12,450 bases of DNA from Methylotenera_A sp031379885 (GTDB lineage Bacteria > Pseudomonadota > Gammaproteobacteria > Burkholderiales > Methylophilaceae), in NCBI GenBank assembly GCA_031379885.1, contig JANNFN010000121.1:1-12450 (forward strand), given 5' to 3'. Positions 1 to 7,002 of the stretch are shown here, piece by piece; the first letter of the stretch is position 1; every line of letters begins with the position of its first letter. The notes beneath the pieces are model-generated. The model was not told where the DNA came from. It saw only the letters and a program-made list of their open reading frames with translations, and made no database searches. Both the position numbers and the translations under genes were made by a program.

Positions 1-954
1 TAACATCCTATCGTATCCTTCTGGGTTATGTATTTTCATGGTAATTTTAGATTGTCCGATGCTGCCGTAAAACACCTGACCAGTGATGCCAGTAGGTTGA
101 GAAGTTTTTAGATGATCATTCAGCAACAAGTTTTTAGCATATGCACTTAAATATGGCTTAAGTGCTTGAAAATAATAATGATTATGAAATTCATCGATGG
201 CATCTAAGGCGCGACTTGCGTGGTTACTACAACGTGAGTGTGTAAAAACGATGCCTTTTTTATCGATGGTAAAGTAATCAAGCTCGTGATGATCGCCCGA
301 TTTCATTTCATCTTTGTGACTCTGGGCATTTTCAATTAAACAGCTTTGGTACATGGCAATTGAAGCTTCAGCATCCTCAACATCATCTTCAGAATCCGCT
401 GATTTTTTACTTTTAGTCGAAGGTTTGGCAGCTTGTGCTTGCAAACGCCTAATTTCCAGCTTTATCGTGGCTACCCGCGCCGCATAAAGTTTTGTCTTCA
501 GCGTTTCTATACCCGTCTCGGCAAAAATATCCTGCAGCACAAGATGCCTACCTGTAGCAGCATCAAAGCTATAACCAGTCTCATTGCCCTCGCAATATGC
601 GCCGCAAAACTCGCTACTTATTTGCAGCGTGAACACTTTGCCGTTATTTAACAGCACCTTATATTGCATCGACGAAACACCCGCCATCGAATCGTTGTCG
701 TCTTTACCTAATTGTCTTTTAATGCCATCGCTCGCCTTTGCTGGCGCTGGCGATTGCACAATATCTATATACAAATAGTCGTTAATTTTTTTTGCAATTT
801 TTGGCTGGCTAGCACTGACAAAAGGTAACAGAATGTCTTCACCAAAATCAATATTGGTCTTTTTTTCTAAAAACTTAATCGTCTCGACTTTTAAAACTTC
901 TGCCTGTAGATTGCTTGCAAAAAGTAAGCATATTAAAGCTAAGCAGCGTTTCAT
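1..954 (-). CDS. Secreted RsiV/DUF3298-like protein, 3' end cut by window
   Basis: An open frame runs from an ATG at 954 to the left edge without a stop (318 codons visible), so the gene is 3'-partial. Residues 1-18 form a signal peptide (MKRCLALICLLFASNLQA, then E), so the product is probably periplasmic. The middle (about 95-150) reads like the extracytoplasmic DUF3298/RsiV-type fold: a strand with LLNNGKVFTLQI, a short Cys-bearing segment FCGAYCEGN where the family has a Gly-rich loop, then YSFDAATGRHLVLQDIF, which matches the family pattern of 'sfd..TGk.l.L.diF'. A charged low-complexity stretch (about 180-205, Lys/Ser then Asp/Glu) follows. The gene starts 14 bp after the dnaB stop on the same strand, so it may be co-transcribed. 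No strong Shine-Dalgarno sequence is seen. Function is unknown; the domain call is by eye and moderate. Confidence 0.75.
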   Translation of the reverse strand, partial: MKRCLALICLLFASNLQAEVLKVETIKFLEKKTNIDFGEDILLPFVSASQPKIAKKINDYLYIDIVQSPAPAKASDGIKRQLGKDDNDSMAGVSSMQYKVLLNNGKVFTLQISSEFCGAYCEGNETGYSFDAATGRHLVLQDIFAETGIETLKTKLYAARVATIKLEIRRLQAQAAKPSTKSKKSADSEDDVEDAEASIAMYQSCLIENAQSHKDEMKSGDHHELDYFTIDKKGIVFTHSRCSNHASRALDAIDEFHNHYYFQALKPYLSAYAKNLLLNDHLKTSQPTGITGQVFYGSIGQSKITMKIHNPEGYDRML

Positions 955-968
955 TTTAATACTCAGGA

Positions 969-2351
969 TTAATAATTATCGGGCATATAACCCGCATTAG
1001 CGTAGTTCTCAAAGCGTGTATGTTCGCCAATAAACGTGAGTTTTACGCGGCCAATCGGGCCATTACGTTGTTTGCCGATAATAATCTCGGCCGTACCTTT
1101 ATCGACGCTATCGGGGTTATACACTTCATCGCGGTAGATAAATAAAATTAAATCGGCATCTTGCTCAATCGCGCCAGATTCACGCAAATCGCTCATCACT
1201 GGGCGCTTATCTGGGCGTTGCTCAACCGAGCGATTAAGCTGCGAAAGCGCGACCACAGGCACATCCAGCTCTTTGGCAAGTGCTTTGAGTGAACGTGAAA
1301 TTTCAGAAATTTCAGTTGCACGGTTCTCACCTTGCCTGCCCGCGGGCGCAGACATCAGCTGCAAATAATCAACCACGATTAAGCCGAGCTTGCCAGTTTG
1401 GCGATGCAAGCGGCGCGCTCTGGCGCGCACGTCAAAGCTACTTAAGCCTGCACCTTCGTCAATAAAAATGGGTGCTTCGTTAAGCCTACCCAAAGCCGTA
1501 GTCAGCTTCTCCCAGTCTTCGTCTTCCAAGCGCCCGGTACGCATGCGGTGCTGATCTAGCCGCCCCACAGAGCCTATCATCCGCATAGCAAGCTGAGTTG
1601 AGGCCATTTCCATCGAGAACACGGCGACAGGCAACCCAGTATCGAGCGCGACATTTTCAGCGATATTGAGCGAAAACGCGGTTTTACCCATTGAAGGCCG
1701 CCCTGCTACGATAATTAAATCGCCGCCTTGGAAGCCGGAAGTCATACTATCTAAATCAGAAAAACCTGTAGGAATGCCAGTCACATCAGATGGGTTATCG
1801 CGCGAAAACAGCATGTCGATGCGCTCTGCTACTTGCGGCAACAATTTGTTAATTTCTTGAAAGCCTACTGAGCTGCGTTGCCCACCTTCGGCAATTTGAA
1901 AAATCTTGGCTTCCGCTTCATCTAATAGCTGCTGTGCATCGCGCCCATTGGGGCTATAAGCACTTTCGGCAATGCCCGAACCCACCACTACCAACTTACG
2001 CATAATGGCGCGCTCACGTACGATTTCCGCATAACGACGAATATTGGCTGCGGTTGGCGTGTTTTGTGCCAATGCGCCTAAATAAGCGATGCCGCCTACT
2101 GTTGAGAGCTCTGCCGTGCTTTCCAGCGATTCAGCCACTGTCACAATATCAGCGGGACGATTATGCTCAATGAGCTTGCCAATGTGTTGGAATATGGTTT
2201 TATGGTCGTGCTGATAAAAATCTTGTGCGCTTAAAATATCAGCAATTTTGTCTAGCGCCTCATTCTCAAGCAACAAACCGCCGATGACCGATTGCTCGGC
2301 CTCGATTGAGTGCGGGGGAAGTTTAAGGGAATCTAGTTGTTCGTCAGCCAT
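969..2351 (-). CDS. dnaB: Replicative DNA helicase DnaB
   Basis: Hexameric 5'-3' helicase that unwinds the replication fork and recruits primase. The 460 residues are near the usual length (E. coli about 471) and no intein is present. The N-terminal domain begins with LPPHSIEAEQSVIGGLL (11-27), the classic DnaB start. The C-terminal RecA-like ATPase domain has Walker A GRPSMGKT (217-224), Walker B LIVVDYLQ (324-331), ALSQLNR (368-374), SDLRESGAIEQDAD (387-400) and KQRNGPIG (427-434). The ATG at 2351 fits the family N-terminus, but no Shine-Dalgarno sequence precedes it; instead a TATAAT lies six bases upstream. In many proteobacteria dnaB lies just after rplI; here a P-type ATPase gene and 100 bp of spacer intervene. 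The secreted-protein gene follows at once downstream. Confidence 0.97.
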   Translation of the reverse strand: MADEQLDSLKLPPHSIEAEQSVIGGLLLENEALDKIADILSAQDFYQHDHKTIFQHIGKLIEHNRPADIVTVAESLESTAELSTVGGIAYLGALAQNTPTAANIRRYAEIVRERAIMRKLVVVGSGIAESAYSPNGRDAQQLLDEAEAKIFQIAEGGQRSSVGFQEINKLLPQVAERIDMLFSRDNPSDVTGIPTGFSDLDSMTSGFQGGDLIIVAGRPSMGKTAFSLNIAENVALDTGLPVAVFSMEMASTQLAMRMIGSVGRLDQHRMRTGRLEDEDWEKLTTALGRLNEAPIFIDEGAGLSSFDVRARARRLHRQTGKLGLIVVDYLQLMSAPAGRQGENRATEISEISRSLKALAKELDVPVVALSQLNRSVEQRPDKRPVMSDLRESGAIEQDADLILFIYRDEVYNPDSVDKGTAEIIIGKQRNGPIGRVKLTFIGEHTRFENYANAGYMPDNY

Positions 2352-2357
2352 GACGAG

Positions 2358-2363
2358 ATTATA
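2358..2363 (-). promoter_or_regulatory. Consensus -10 element (TATAAT) for dnaB
   Basis: On the minus strand a perfect TATAAT is followed by CTCGTC and then the dnaB ATG. A start about seven bases downstream would fall on or next to the ATG, giving a leaderless message. No good -35 is seen at 16-18 bp spacing (TTGAAG occurs but only 11 bp away), so the element is suggestive only. Confidence 0.45.
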
Positions 2364-2375
2364 CCCAACTTAACC

Positions 2376-2388
2376 TTCAAAAGTTGAA
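2376..2388. repeat. Short inverted repeat upstream of dnaB
   Basis: TTCAA-AAG-TTGAA is a 13-bp inverted repeat 12 bp upstream of the TATAAT, in the ATPase-dnaB spacer, where a -35 element or operator would lie. It is short and AT-rich, so chance is possible. The rest of the 100-bp spacer shows no convincing terminator for the ATPase gene. Confidence 0.3.
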
Positions 2389-2451
2389 CTCGAAAACCCT
2401 ACTTGATGACTTGTGAGTAAATCAATAAAATAATTTATGCCATACGAATAT

Positions 2452-5052
2452 TCATTCATATTTTGGCATCAAACCATGTTGAAAAATCTTATATAGCTCA
2501 AACCATAACACGCTAATCAGCCCAGCCAAGACGCACCATGTAAATTGTTGAATCGTTATAGATGAGAAATGAAATATTTCTCGCAACAAGGGCAACGTTA
2601 AGGCAAGTATAAGAAAGGTGAACGCTACAACTATAACCCACCAAAGCGCGGGGTTACGGATGTTTAAGGTGTGTAATACTGAATGTCGCCATGAACGATT
2701 CACCAATATTAAGCCTAGGTTACCAGTCACTAAAGTAGTAAATGTGAGCGCTCGCGCGGCCTCCTCAGCAATGCCATGGTGTAAAGCATACCCCATGACA
2801 ATAAGCGACATTAATAAAAGAAATGTGCCTTGTAGCAAACTAATCAGAAAAATACGTTTGCCAAACAACGGTTCTTTAGATGGGCGAGGTGGACGTCGCA
2901 TGATGTTGGACTCTGCAGGTTCTGCTTCAAAAGCGATTGAGCAGGCAGGGTTAATAATCATTTCTAAAAATACGATGTGTACAGGCGCAAACATTGGCGG
3001 CCAGCCAAGCAATAGAGGCACAAGCGATAAACCAATGATAGGAAAATGCACAGCAAATATATAAGCCATGCCTTTGCGTAGGTTATCGAAAATGCCTCGC
3101 CCTAAGCGCACTGCGTGCACGATGGAGGCAAAGTCATCATCTAGCAGCACTAATGCAGCAGCTTCACGTGCGACGTCGGTGCCACGCCCGCCCATAGCGA
3201 TGCCGATATGCGCAGCTTTAAGCGCTGGCGCATCATTCACCCCATCGCCAGTCATCGCAACGATTTCGCCGTTGGTTTTAAGCGCATTCACTAAGCGCAG
3301 TTTTTGTTCTGGCACCATGCGTGCAAAAATATTGCTGTGACGTATGCGTTCACACAGGGTTAACTCGTCCATCTGGGTGAGTTCTGCACCTGTGATAATG
3401 CCACTGTTTCCAACGGCAAGCCCTATCTGTTCAGCAATCGCAGCAGCAGTGGCTGGGTAGTCTCCTGTAATCATCACTACGCGAATTCCCGCAGCATTGC
3501 ACTCTTTTAACGCAGATGCCACATTAGGGCGAACTGGGTCAGCTAGCCCAATCAACCCAAGAAATTCGAAATCAAAATCATGCTGAATATCTGGCCAAAT
3601 ACTACCTGAGTAAGTGGCTTTAGCAACGCCCAACACGCGCATGCCTTGTTCGGCAAGTGTATTGATTTGCTTAGATAATGCTGCAAGTTGCTGTTGGTTA
3701 AGATGGCATAAATCGGCAATTGCCTCGGGTGCACCTTTAGCCGCGACCACATAATCATCACGGTCTAAGGCCTTCCAAACGTGTGATAAGGCAAGTAGCT
3801 CTGGTGACAACGAATATTCATGCGCTAACTTCCAATCCCCATGCAAATGTTCGGTATTCATCAAATATTGTTGGCCTAATTCGTGAATGGCTTTTTCCAT
3901 CGGGTCAAATGGCATGGTTTCGCTGGCAAGAATCCCAAATTCAAGCACTTCGTGAAAATCTTCAGGAAGTGAATCATGCTTAAATTCACTCATGGATTCT
4001 TTGGATTTTTCTACTGTAAAAGTAAGATTATTAGCGACGAGCTGCTGCACAGCCATGCGATTAAAAGTAAGCGTGCCAGTTTTATCCACACACATCACAG
4101 TGGCTGAACCAAGTGCTTCTACAGTATGCACGCGCCTTGTGAGTACCCGATGTTTAGAAATTCGCCATGCACCCATGGCCATGAATACGGTCAAAACCAC
4201 TGGGTACTCTTCAGGTAAAATCGACATTGCCAGCGTGATGCCAGACAACAAACCATGCAACCAATCACCACGCGTAAGGCCATAAATCACAAACAACAAC
4301 AAGCTTAGCAATGTGCCCAAAATAGCAAGATTACGCACCAATCTTCGAATCTCTTGTTGCAATGGCGTAGTCTCAGTCTCTAAGCTCTGTAAGGCTTTGC
4401 CGATTTTGCCAATTTCACTTTGTTGGCCTGTCGCCAGCACAAGCGCCATGCTACTTCCTTGCACCACTAGGGAACCAGAATAAACGAACGGCAGGCCATC
4501 GCCGCCTGGAGGGGTAATTTCGCTATTAACCAACATTTCGGATTCAGTTTGTGCAATCTTGCGCACAGCAACCGATTCGCCTGTGAGCAGCGATTCATCC
4601 GCAGCAAAATGATTACAAGAAATCAACACTGCATCTGCTGGTACCCGATCACCCTCTGATAAAATTAACAGGTCACCTCGTACTACCTCGCGCCCTGCAA
4701 TGCGTTGCTGAATACTGTCTCGAACAACTAAAGCACGCGGACTTGTCAAATCTCTTAAGGCTTCAAGCACACGCTCTGTCTTATTTTCTTGATAGATGGT
4801 AATGGCCATCACTACGCAAACGAAACCGAGTAACATTATCGCGTCACTGATATCTCCCAGTAGCAAATAAATAGCTCCGGCCGCCACTAAAAGTAAGAAC
4901 ATCGGTTCGCGAACGACTTCTAGCGCGATGCCGAATAAATCTCGCTTGCCTGAGGTTGGGAGTTCATTCATGCCTTCAGACTTGAGCCTCGCCATTGCGG
5001 TAGCATGGGATAATCCGCTACAGTTTTTTATATCTTTTGTGATGGGCTTCAA
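2452..5052 (-). CDS. P-type cation-transporting ATPase (P2-like, PEEYP type)
   Basis: Membrane pump of 866 residues that couples ATP hydrolysis to cation transport through an aspartyl-phosphate. Seen in order: N-terminal cation-ATPase segment GLSHATAMARLKSEGMNEL (13-31), two membrane helices (about 50-88), actuator-domain TGES (157-160), membrane helices M3/M4 (about 242-290) with PEEYP (280-284), phosphorylation site DKTGTLT (323-329, Asp323), nucleotide-binding KGAPE (439-443), TGD (529-531), hinge TGDGVNDAP (601-609), and C-terminal helices to the end. M6 holds NPACSIAFEAEP (701-712), not the Asp/Asn-rich pattern of well-known Ca2+ pumps, and there is no N-terminal metal-binding Cys domain. 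The substrate therefore cannot be read off. The start is TTG at 5052: an in-frame TGA lies just upstream, and AAAGG precedes it by 9 bases. The gene lies behind the rplI terminator and so probably has its own promoter. Confidence 0.93.
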   Translation of the reverse strand: MKPITKDIKNCSGLSHATAMARLKSEGMNELPTSGKRDLFGIALEVVREPMFLLLVAAGAIYLLLGDISDAIMLLGFVCVVMAITIYQENKTERVLEALRDLTSPRALVVRDSIQQRIAGREVVRGDLLILSEGDRVPADAVLISCNHFAADESLLTGESVAVRKIAQTESEMLVNSEITPPGGDGLPFVYSGSLVVQGSSMALVLATGQQSEIGKIGKALQSLETETTPLQQEIRRLVRNLAILGTLLSLLLFVIYGLTRGDWLHGLLSGITLAMSILPEEYPVVLTVFMAMGAWRISKHRVLTRRVHTVEALGSATVMCVDKTGTLTFNRMAVQQLVANNLTFTVEKSKESMSEFKHDSLPEDFHEVLEFGILASETMPFDPMEKAIHELGQQYLMNTEHLHGDWKLAHEYSLSPELLALSHVWKALDRDDYVVAAKGAPEAIADLCHLNQQQLAALSKQINTLAEQGMRVLGVAKATYSGSIWPDIQHDFDFEFLGLIGLADPVRPNVASALKECNAAGIRVVMITGDYPATAAAIAEQIGLAVGNSGIITGAELTQMDELTLCERIRHSNIFARMVPEQKLRLVNALKTNGEIVAMTGDGVNDAPALKAAHIGIAMGGRGTDVAREAAALVLLDDDFASIVHAVRLGRGIFDNLRKGMAYIFAVHFPIIGLSLVPLLLGWPPMFAPVHIVFLEMIINPACSIAFEAEPAESNIMRRPPRPSKEPLFGKRIFLISLLQGTFLLLMSLIVMGYALHHGIAEEAARALTFTTLVTGNLGLILVNRSWRHSVLHTLNIRNPALWWVIVVAFTFLILALTLPLLREIFHFSSITIQQFTWCVLAGLISVLWFELYKIFQHGLMPKYE

Positions 5053-5136
5053 GTGATAAACCTTTCAAAATCCACAGGCATATTCATATTTGTGAAAACA
5101 AAAAAAGCTAGCTGACCTTATTATCAGTGGCTGAAT

Positions 5137-5163
5137 AAAAAAAGGCTACCGAAGTAGCCTTTT
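5137..5163 (-). terminator. Rho-independent terminator after rplI
   Basis: Read on the minus strand, AAAAGGCTAC - TTCG - GTAGCCTTTT forms a 10-bp stem with a stable UUCG tetraloop, and the T run continues to seven bases. It lies just downstream of the rplI stop and so ends the rpsF-priB-rpsR-rplI transcript before the ATPase gene. Confidence 0.9.
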
Positions 5164-5185
5164 AATTTACTTCTAAAGCGAGAAA

Positions 5186-5638
5186 TTAAGCCGCTTCGCC
5201 AACTACCGTGACTGTTATATCGACAACAATATCGTGATGCAATGCTATTGTAACTGCATGGTCGCCAATGGTTTTTAGCGGCCCAGTAGGCATACGCACT
5301 TCTGATTTAACCACTTCGAAACCAGCAGTAACAAGGCCTTCAGCAATGTCGCCGTTGGTTACAGAGCCAAACAAACGGCCATCTACACCAGCTTTTTGCG
5401 CCACTGCTAATACATAACCAGCCAATTTTGCACCACGTGCAGTTGCGGCAGTTAAAATATCAGCCTGTTGTTTTTCTAACTCTGCACGGCGTGCCGCGAA
5501 CTCAGCTTTGTTAGCATCAGTTGCACGTTTTGCTTTGCCTTGTGGAATTAAAAAGTTGCGGCCGAAACCATCTTTTACTTTAACGATATCGCCCAACATG
5601 CCTAAGTTTGCGACTTTTTCTAATAAAATTACTTGCAT
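5186..5638 (-). CDS. rplI: Large-subunit ribosomal protein bL9
   Basis: L9 binds 23S rRNA near the base of the L1 stalk and projects from the large subunit. The 150 residues match the family length. The N-terminal domain carries the L9 signature: MQVILLEKVANLGMLGDIV, then VKDGFGRNFLIPQGKA (about 22-37). A long connecting helix (about 40-75, rich in Ala/Glu/Arg/Lys) leads to the C-terminal rRNA-binding domain with DGRLFGSVTNGDIA. The ATG at 5638 is preceded by a strong AAGGAG. It is the last gene of the rpsF operon, 23 bp after rpsR, with the terminator directly behind it. Confidence 0.98.
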   Translation of the reverse strand: MQVILLEKVANLGMLGDIVKVKDGFGRNFLIPQGKAKRATDANKAEFAARRAELEKQQADILTAATARGAKLAGYVLAVAQKAGVDGRLFGSVTNGDIAEGLVTAGFEVVKSEVRMPTGPLKTIGDHAVTIALHHDIVVDITVTVVGEAA

Positions 5639-5661
5639 ATTATTCTCCTTAGCCCTAAAAA

Positions 5662-5895
5662 TTAACCAGGGTGCTTATCTGTGTATGGTAACAATGCCAA
5701 GAAACGTGCGCGTTTAACCGCAGTTGTCAGTTGGCGCTGATATCTGGCTTTAGTGCCAGTCATACGGGCTGGGATAATTTTTGCGTTTTCTGAAATAAAA
5801 TCTTTCAGTAAATCCACATCTTTGTAATCCACTTCTTTAATGCCTTCTGCTGAAAAACGGCAGTAGCGGCGGCGTTTGTACATTTCTCTTGCCAT
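5662..5895 (-). CDS. rpsR: Small-subunit ribosomal protein bS18
   Basis: S18 forms a heterodimer with S6 on the platform of the 30S subunit. The 77 residues have the usual basic N-terminus (MAREMYKRRRYCRFSAEG), the core DYKDVDLLKDFISENAKI, and the RNA-binding segment PARMTGTKARYQRQLTTAVKRARFLALLPY. The ATG at 5895 has AGGAG about 7 bases upstream. It lies between priB (19 bp gap) and rplI in the same operon as its partner rpsF. A single Cys (position 12) is present in the N-terminal arm; I see no full zinc-binding Cys set. Confidence 0.98.
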   Translation of the reverse strand: MAREMYKRRRYCRFSAEGIKEVDYKDVDLLKDFISENAKIIPARMTGTKARYQRQLTTAVKRARFLALLPYTDKHPG

Positions 5896-5914
5896 GGTGA
5901 AACTCCTAAATTCT

Positions 5915-6199
5915 TTAAATTACTTCTAATTTTTCAATATGTAATACCAACTGTGTGCTTTTTGCGCTACGCTTAGTTAAAAAACCTTTGGCCTTAATAT
6001 TAGCGCCTAGCTGAATGTTTTGTTTTGCTAAGTTGCCTAAAGCCACCGCGTTTACTTCACATTCCACTTTTCTTTTTAAACCTGCTTCAACTTGTTCAGA
6101 AGCATGCTGCAACACAAAACTTAACAACGGTATGCCTGCTGGTGTGTAGCGTACTGGCTCTAAACCAACAACCACGCCACTTAACACCAACTTATTCAA
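5915..6199 (-). CDS. priB: Primosomal replication protein PriB
   Basis: PriB is a small dimeric single-stranded-DNA-binding protein with an OB fold that stimulates PriA at stalled forks and helps reload DnaB. The 94 residues begin NKLVLSGVVVGLEPVRYTPAGIP, typical of PriB/SSB-like strand 1-2, and end with a long beta-rich tail (STQLVLHIEKLEV). Position between rpsF and rpsR is diagnostic for proteobacterial priB. The start is TTG at 6199, immediately after the rpsF stop (TAA then TTG), with no ATG or GTG nearby that would give the family N-terminus. No well-spaced Shine-Dalgarno sequence is seen, so translation is probably coupled to rpsF termination. Confidence 0.93.
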   Translation of the reverse strand: MNKLVLSGVVVGLEPVRYTPAGIPLLSFVLQHASEQVEAGLKRKVECEVNAVALGNLAKQNIQLGANIKAKGFLTKRSAKSTQLVLHIEKLEVI

Positions 6200-6610
6200 T
6201 TATTCTACTGCCGCAACCTCAGCTACTGGCGCTGTTACTGGAGTAACTGCTGGGGCTGGGGTTGCGTCTCTATCTAATACTGATCTAGATTTTTCTTCTT
6301 TCATCATTGGGCTTGGCGCAGTAGCAGCGGTTTTAGTGCTCATGGTTAAGTGGCGCAATACTGCATCGTTAAACTTAAAGCCATGCTCAAGTTCAGCTAA
6401 AGTTTCAAGATTGCACTCAATATTCATCAAAACGTAATGAGCTTTGTGGATTTTTTGAATGGGATAAGCCAATTGACGACGACCCCAATCTTCTAAACGG
6501 TGCATGGCACCGCCGCTAGCGGCAATCATGGCGCGATAGCGCTCAATCATCGCAGGTACTTGCTCACTCTGGTCCGGATGGACGATAAAAACTACTTCGT
6601 AATGTCGCAT
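6200..6610 (-). CDS. rpsF: Small-subunit ribosomal protein bS6
   Basis: S6 pairs with S18 and binds the central domain of 16S rRNA. The 136 residues start with MRHYEVVFIVHPDQSEQV and include EDWGRRQLAYPIQKIHKAHYVLMNIE (about 41-66) and FKFNDAVLRHL, all standard for the family. The C-terminus (after about residue 95) is an Ala/Pro/Val-rich, probably disordered tail ending in Glu, a little longer than the unmodified E. coli protein. The ATG at 6610 has AAGGAG 6 bases upstream. It is the first gene of the rpsF-priB-rpsR-rplI operon and abuts priB without spacer. The leader upstream is structured and may mediate S6:S18 feedback. Confidence 0.97.
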   Translation of the reverse strand: MRHYEVVFIVHPDQSEQVPAMIERYRAMIAASGGAMHRLEDWGRRQLAYPIQKIHKAHYVLMNIECNLETLAELEHGFKFNDAVLRHLTMSTKTAATAPSPMMKEEKSRSVLDRDATPAPAVTPVTAPVAEVAAVE

Positions 6611-6617
6611 GAAATCT

Positions 6618-6660
6618 CCTTGTGGTTAAAGCCACCCACCATGCAAGCGGTGTGGCAAGG
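6618..6660 (-). promoter_or_regulatory. Structured rpsF leader, candidate S6:S18 autoregulatory element
   Basis: On the minus strand three helices can form together. P1 pairs CCTT (6660-6657) with AAGG (6621-6618), the latter part of the Shine-Dalgarno sequence. P2 pairs CCAC (6655-6652) with GTGG (6639-6636), with CCG (6650-6648) in its loop. P3 pairs GTGG (6635-6632) with CCAC (6625-6622) around CTTTAA. A CCG-bearing stem in rpsF leaders is known to bind S6:S18 in other bacteria; the match here is by inspection only. Confidence 0.45.
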
Positions 6661-6674
6661 TTGGAAAAGTCGCG

Positions 6675-6703
6675 ATTATAGTGTAAAAACGTTTACTAAT
6701 CAA
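6675..6703 (-). promoter_or_regulatory. Sigma-70 promoter of the rpsF operon
   Basis: On the minus strand TTGATT (6703-6698) and a perfect TATAAT (6680-6675) are separated by exactly 17 bp. Transcription would start near 6668, giving a leader of about 58 nt before the rpsF ATG. The spacer contains the near-palindrome GTAAACGTTTTTAC, which could be chance or an operator. Confidence 0.8.
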
Positions 6704-6797
6704 ACCTACTAGCTGACAAAAGACAACCAAAATTGAATAATTAAGCACAATTATGACAAAAATGAATGTTCAGAACTTTTAAATTAGTTGATTGCAG

Positions 6798-6829
6798 CTT
6801 GGAAACCAAGTGATAAGGCACGCTGCCTT
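6798..6829 (+). ncRNA. Two tandem hairpins, possible small RNA end or orphan terminator
   Basis: CTTGG-AAA-CCAAG (6798-6810) is followed after four bases by AAGGCA-CGC-TGCCTT (6815-6829), then a T-rich run (TTAATTTATT). The second looks like a weak plus-strand intrinsic terminator, yet no plus-strand gene lies upstream. It could end a small RNA, be a relic, or be chance. No promoter for such an RNA was found. Confidence 0.25.
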
Positions 6830-6881
6830 TAATTTATTGTGTCCTAAAACGGGCAGAATAAAATTGAAAATTTAGCTAACA

Positions 6882-6901
6882 AATAGCCCAAAATGGCTAT
6901 T
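6882..6901. repeat. Inverted repeat AATAGCC/GGCTATT
   Basis: Seven-base arms AATAGCC (6882-6888) and GGCTATT (6895-6901) flank a 6-base loop. The repeat overlaps the first copy of the dispersed element at 6884-6914. No T run follows on either strand, so a terminator role is not supported. Confidence 0.5.
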
Positions 6902-6914
6902 GACTGCAGAGCAT
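6884..6914 (+). repeat. Dispersed intergenic repeat, copy 1
   Basis: This 31-base stretch aligns with 12232-12261: both start TAGCC, share ATGG-N-TATTG, and end with the identical 11-mer CTGCAGAGCAT. About 25 positions agree with small gaps. Both copies are in intergenic DNA and in the same orientation. Confidence 0.55.
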
Positions 6915-7002
6915 TTGACAGTTAGCGCACATTGGTTTATTGTTTGAACGACTTAAAAATTGGATTTTGAGCTTTTAATTTTAATGTAAAGGTATGCTTC
7001 GC

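Larger units (their letters stand above)
6704..6993. other. Intergenic region upstream of the rpsF promoter
   Basis: No plausible coding sequence is seen in this AT-rich stretch between the divergent rpsF operon and the PEP-CTERM gene. It holds two adjacent small hairpins (6798-6829), an inverted repeat (6882-6901) and one copy of a dispersed repeat (6884-6914). No clear promoter for the plus-strand gene could be assigned; TTGTTT with a weak GATTTT 17 bp later near 6940-6970 is the best I see and is not convincing. Confidence 0.6.

Noticed and set aside
433..778. Two plus-strand open frames of 72 and 64 codons
   Set aside because: They are antisense to the secreted-protein gene, whose frame is open for 318 codons with a signal peptide.
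2618..3340. Plus-strand open frames of 148 and 90 codons
   Set aside because: They lie antisense within the intact P-type ATPase gene, whose motifs are continuous; their translations show no recognisable domain.
6900..6993. Sigma-54 promoter for the PEP-CTERM gene
   Set aside because: GG and GC pairs occur (TTGGATTTTGAGC), but only 7 bases apart instead of the required 10.
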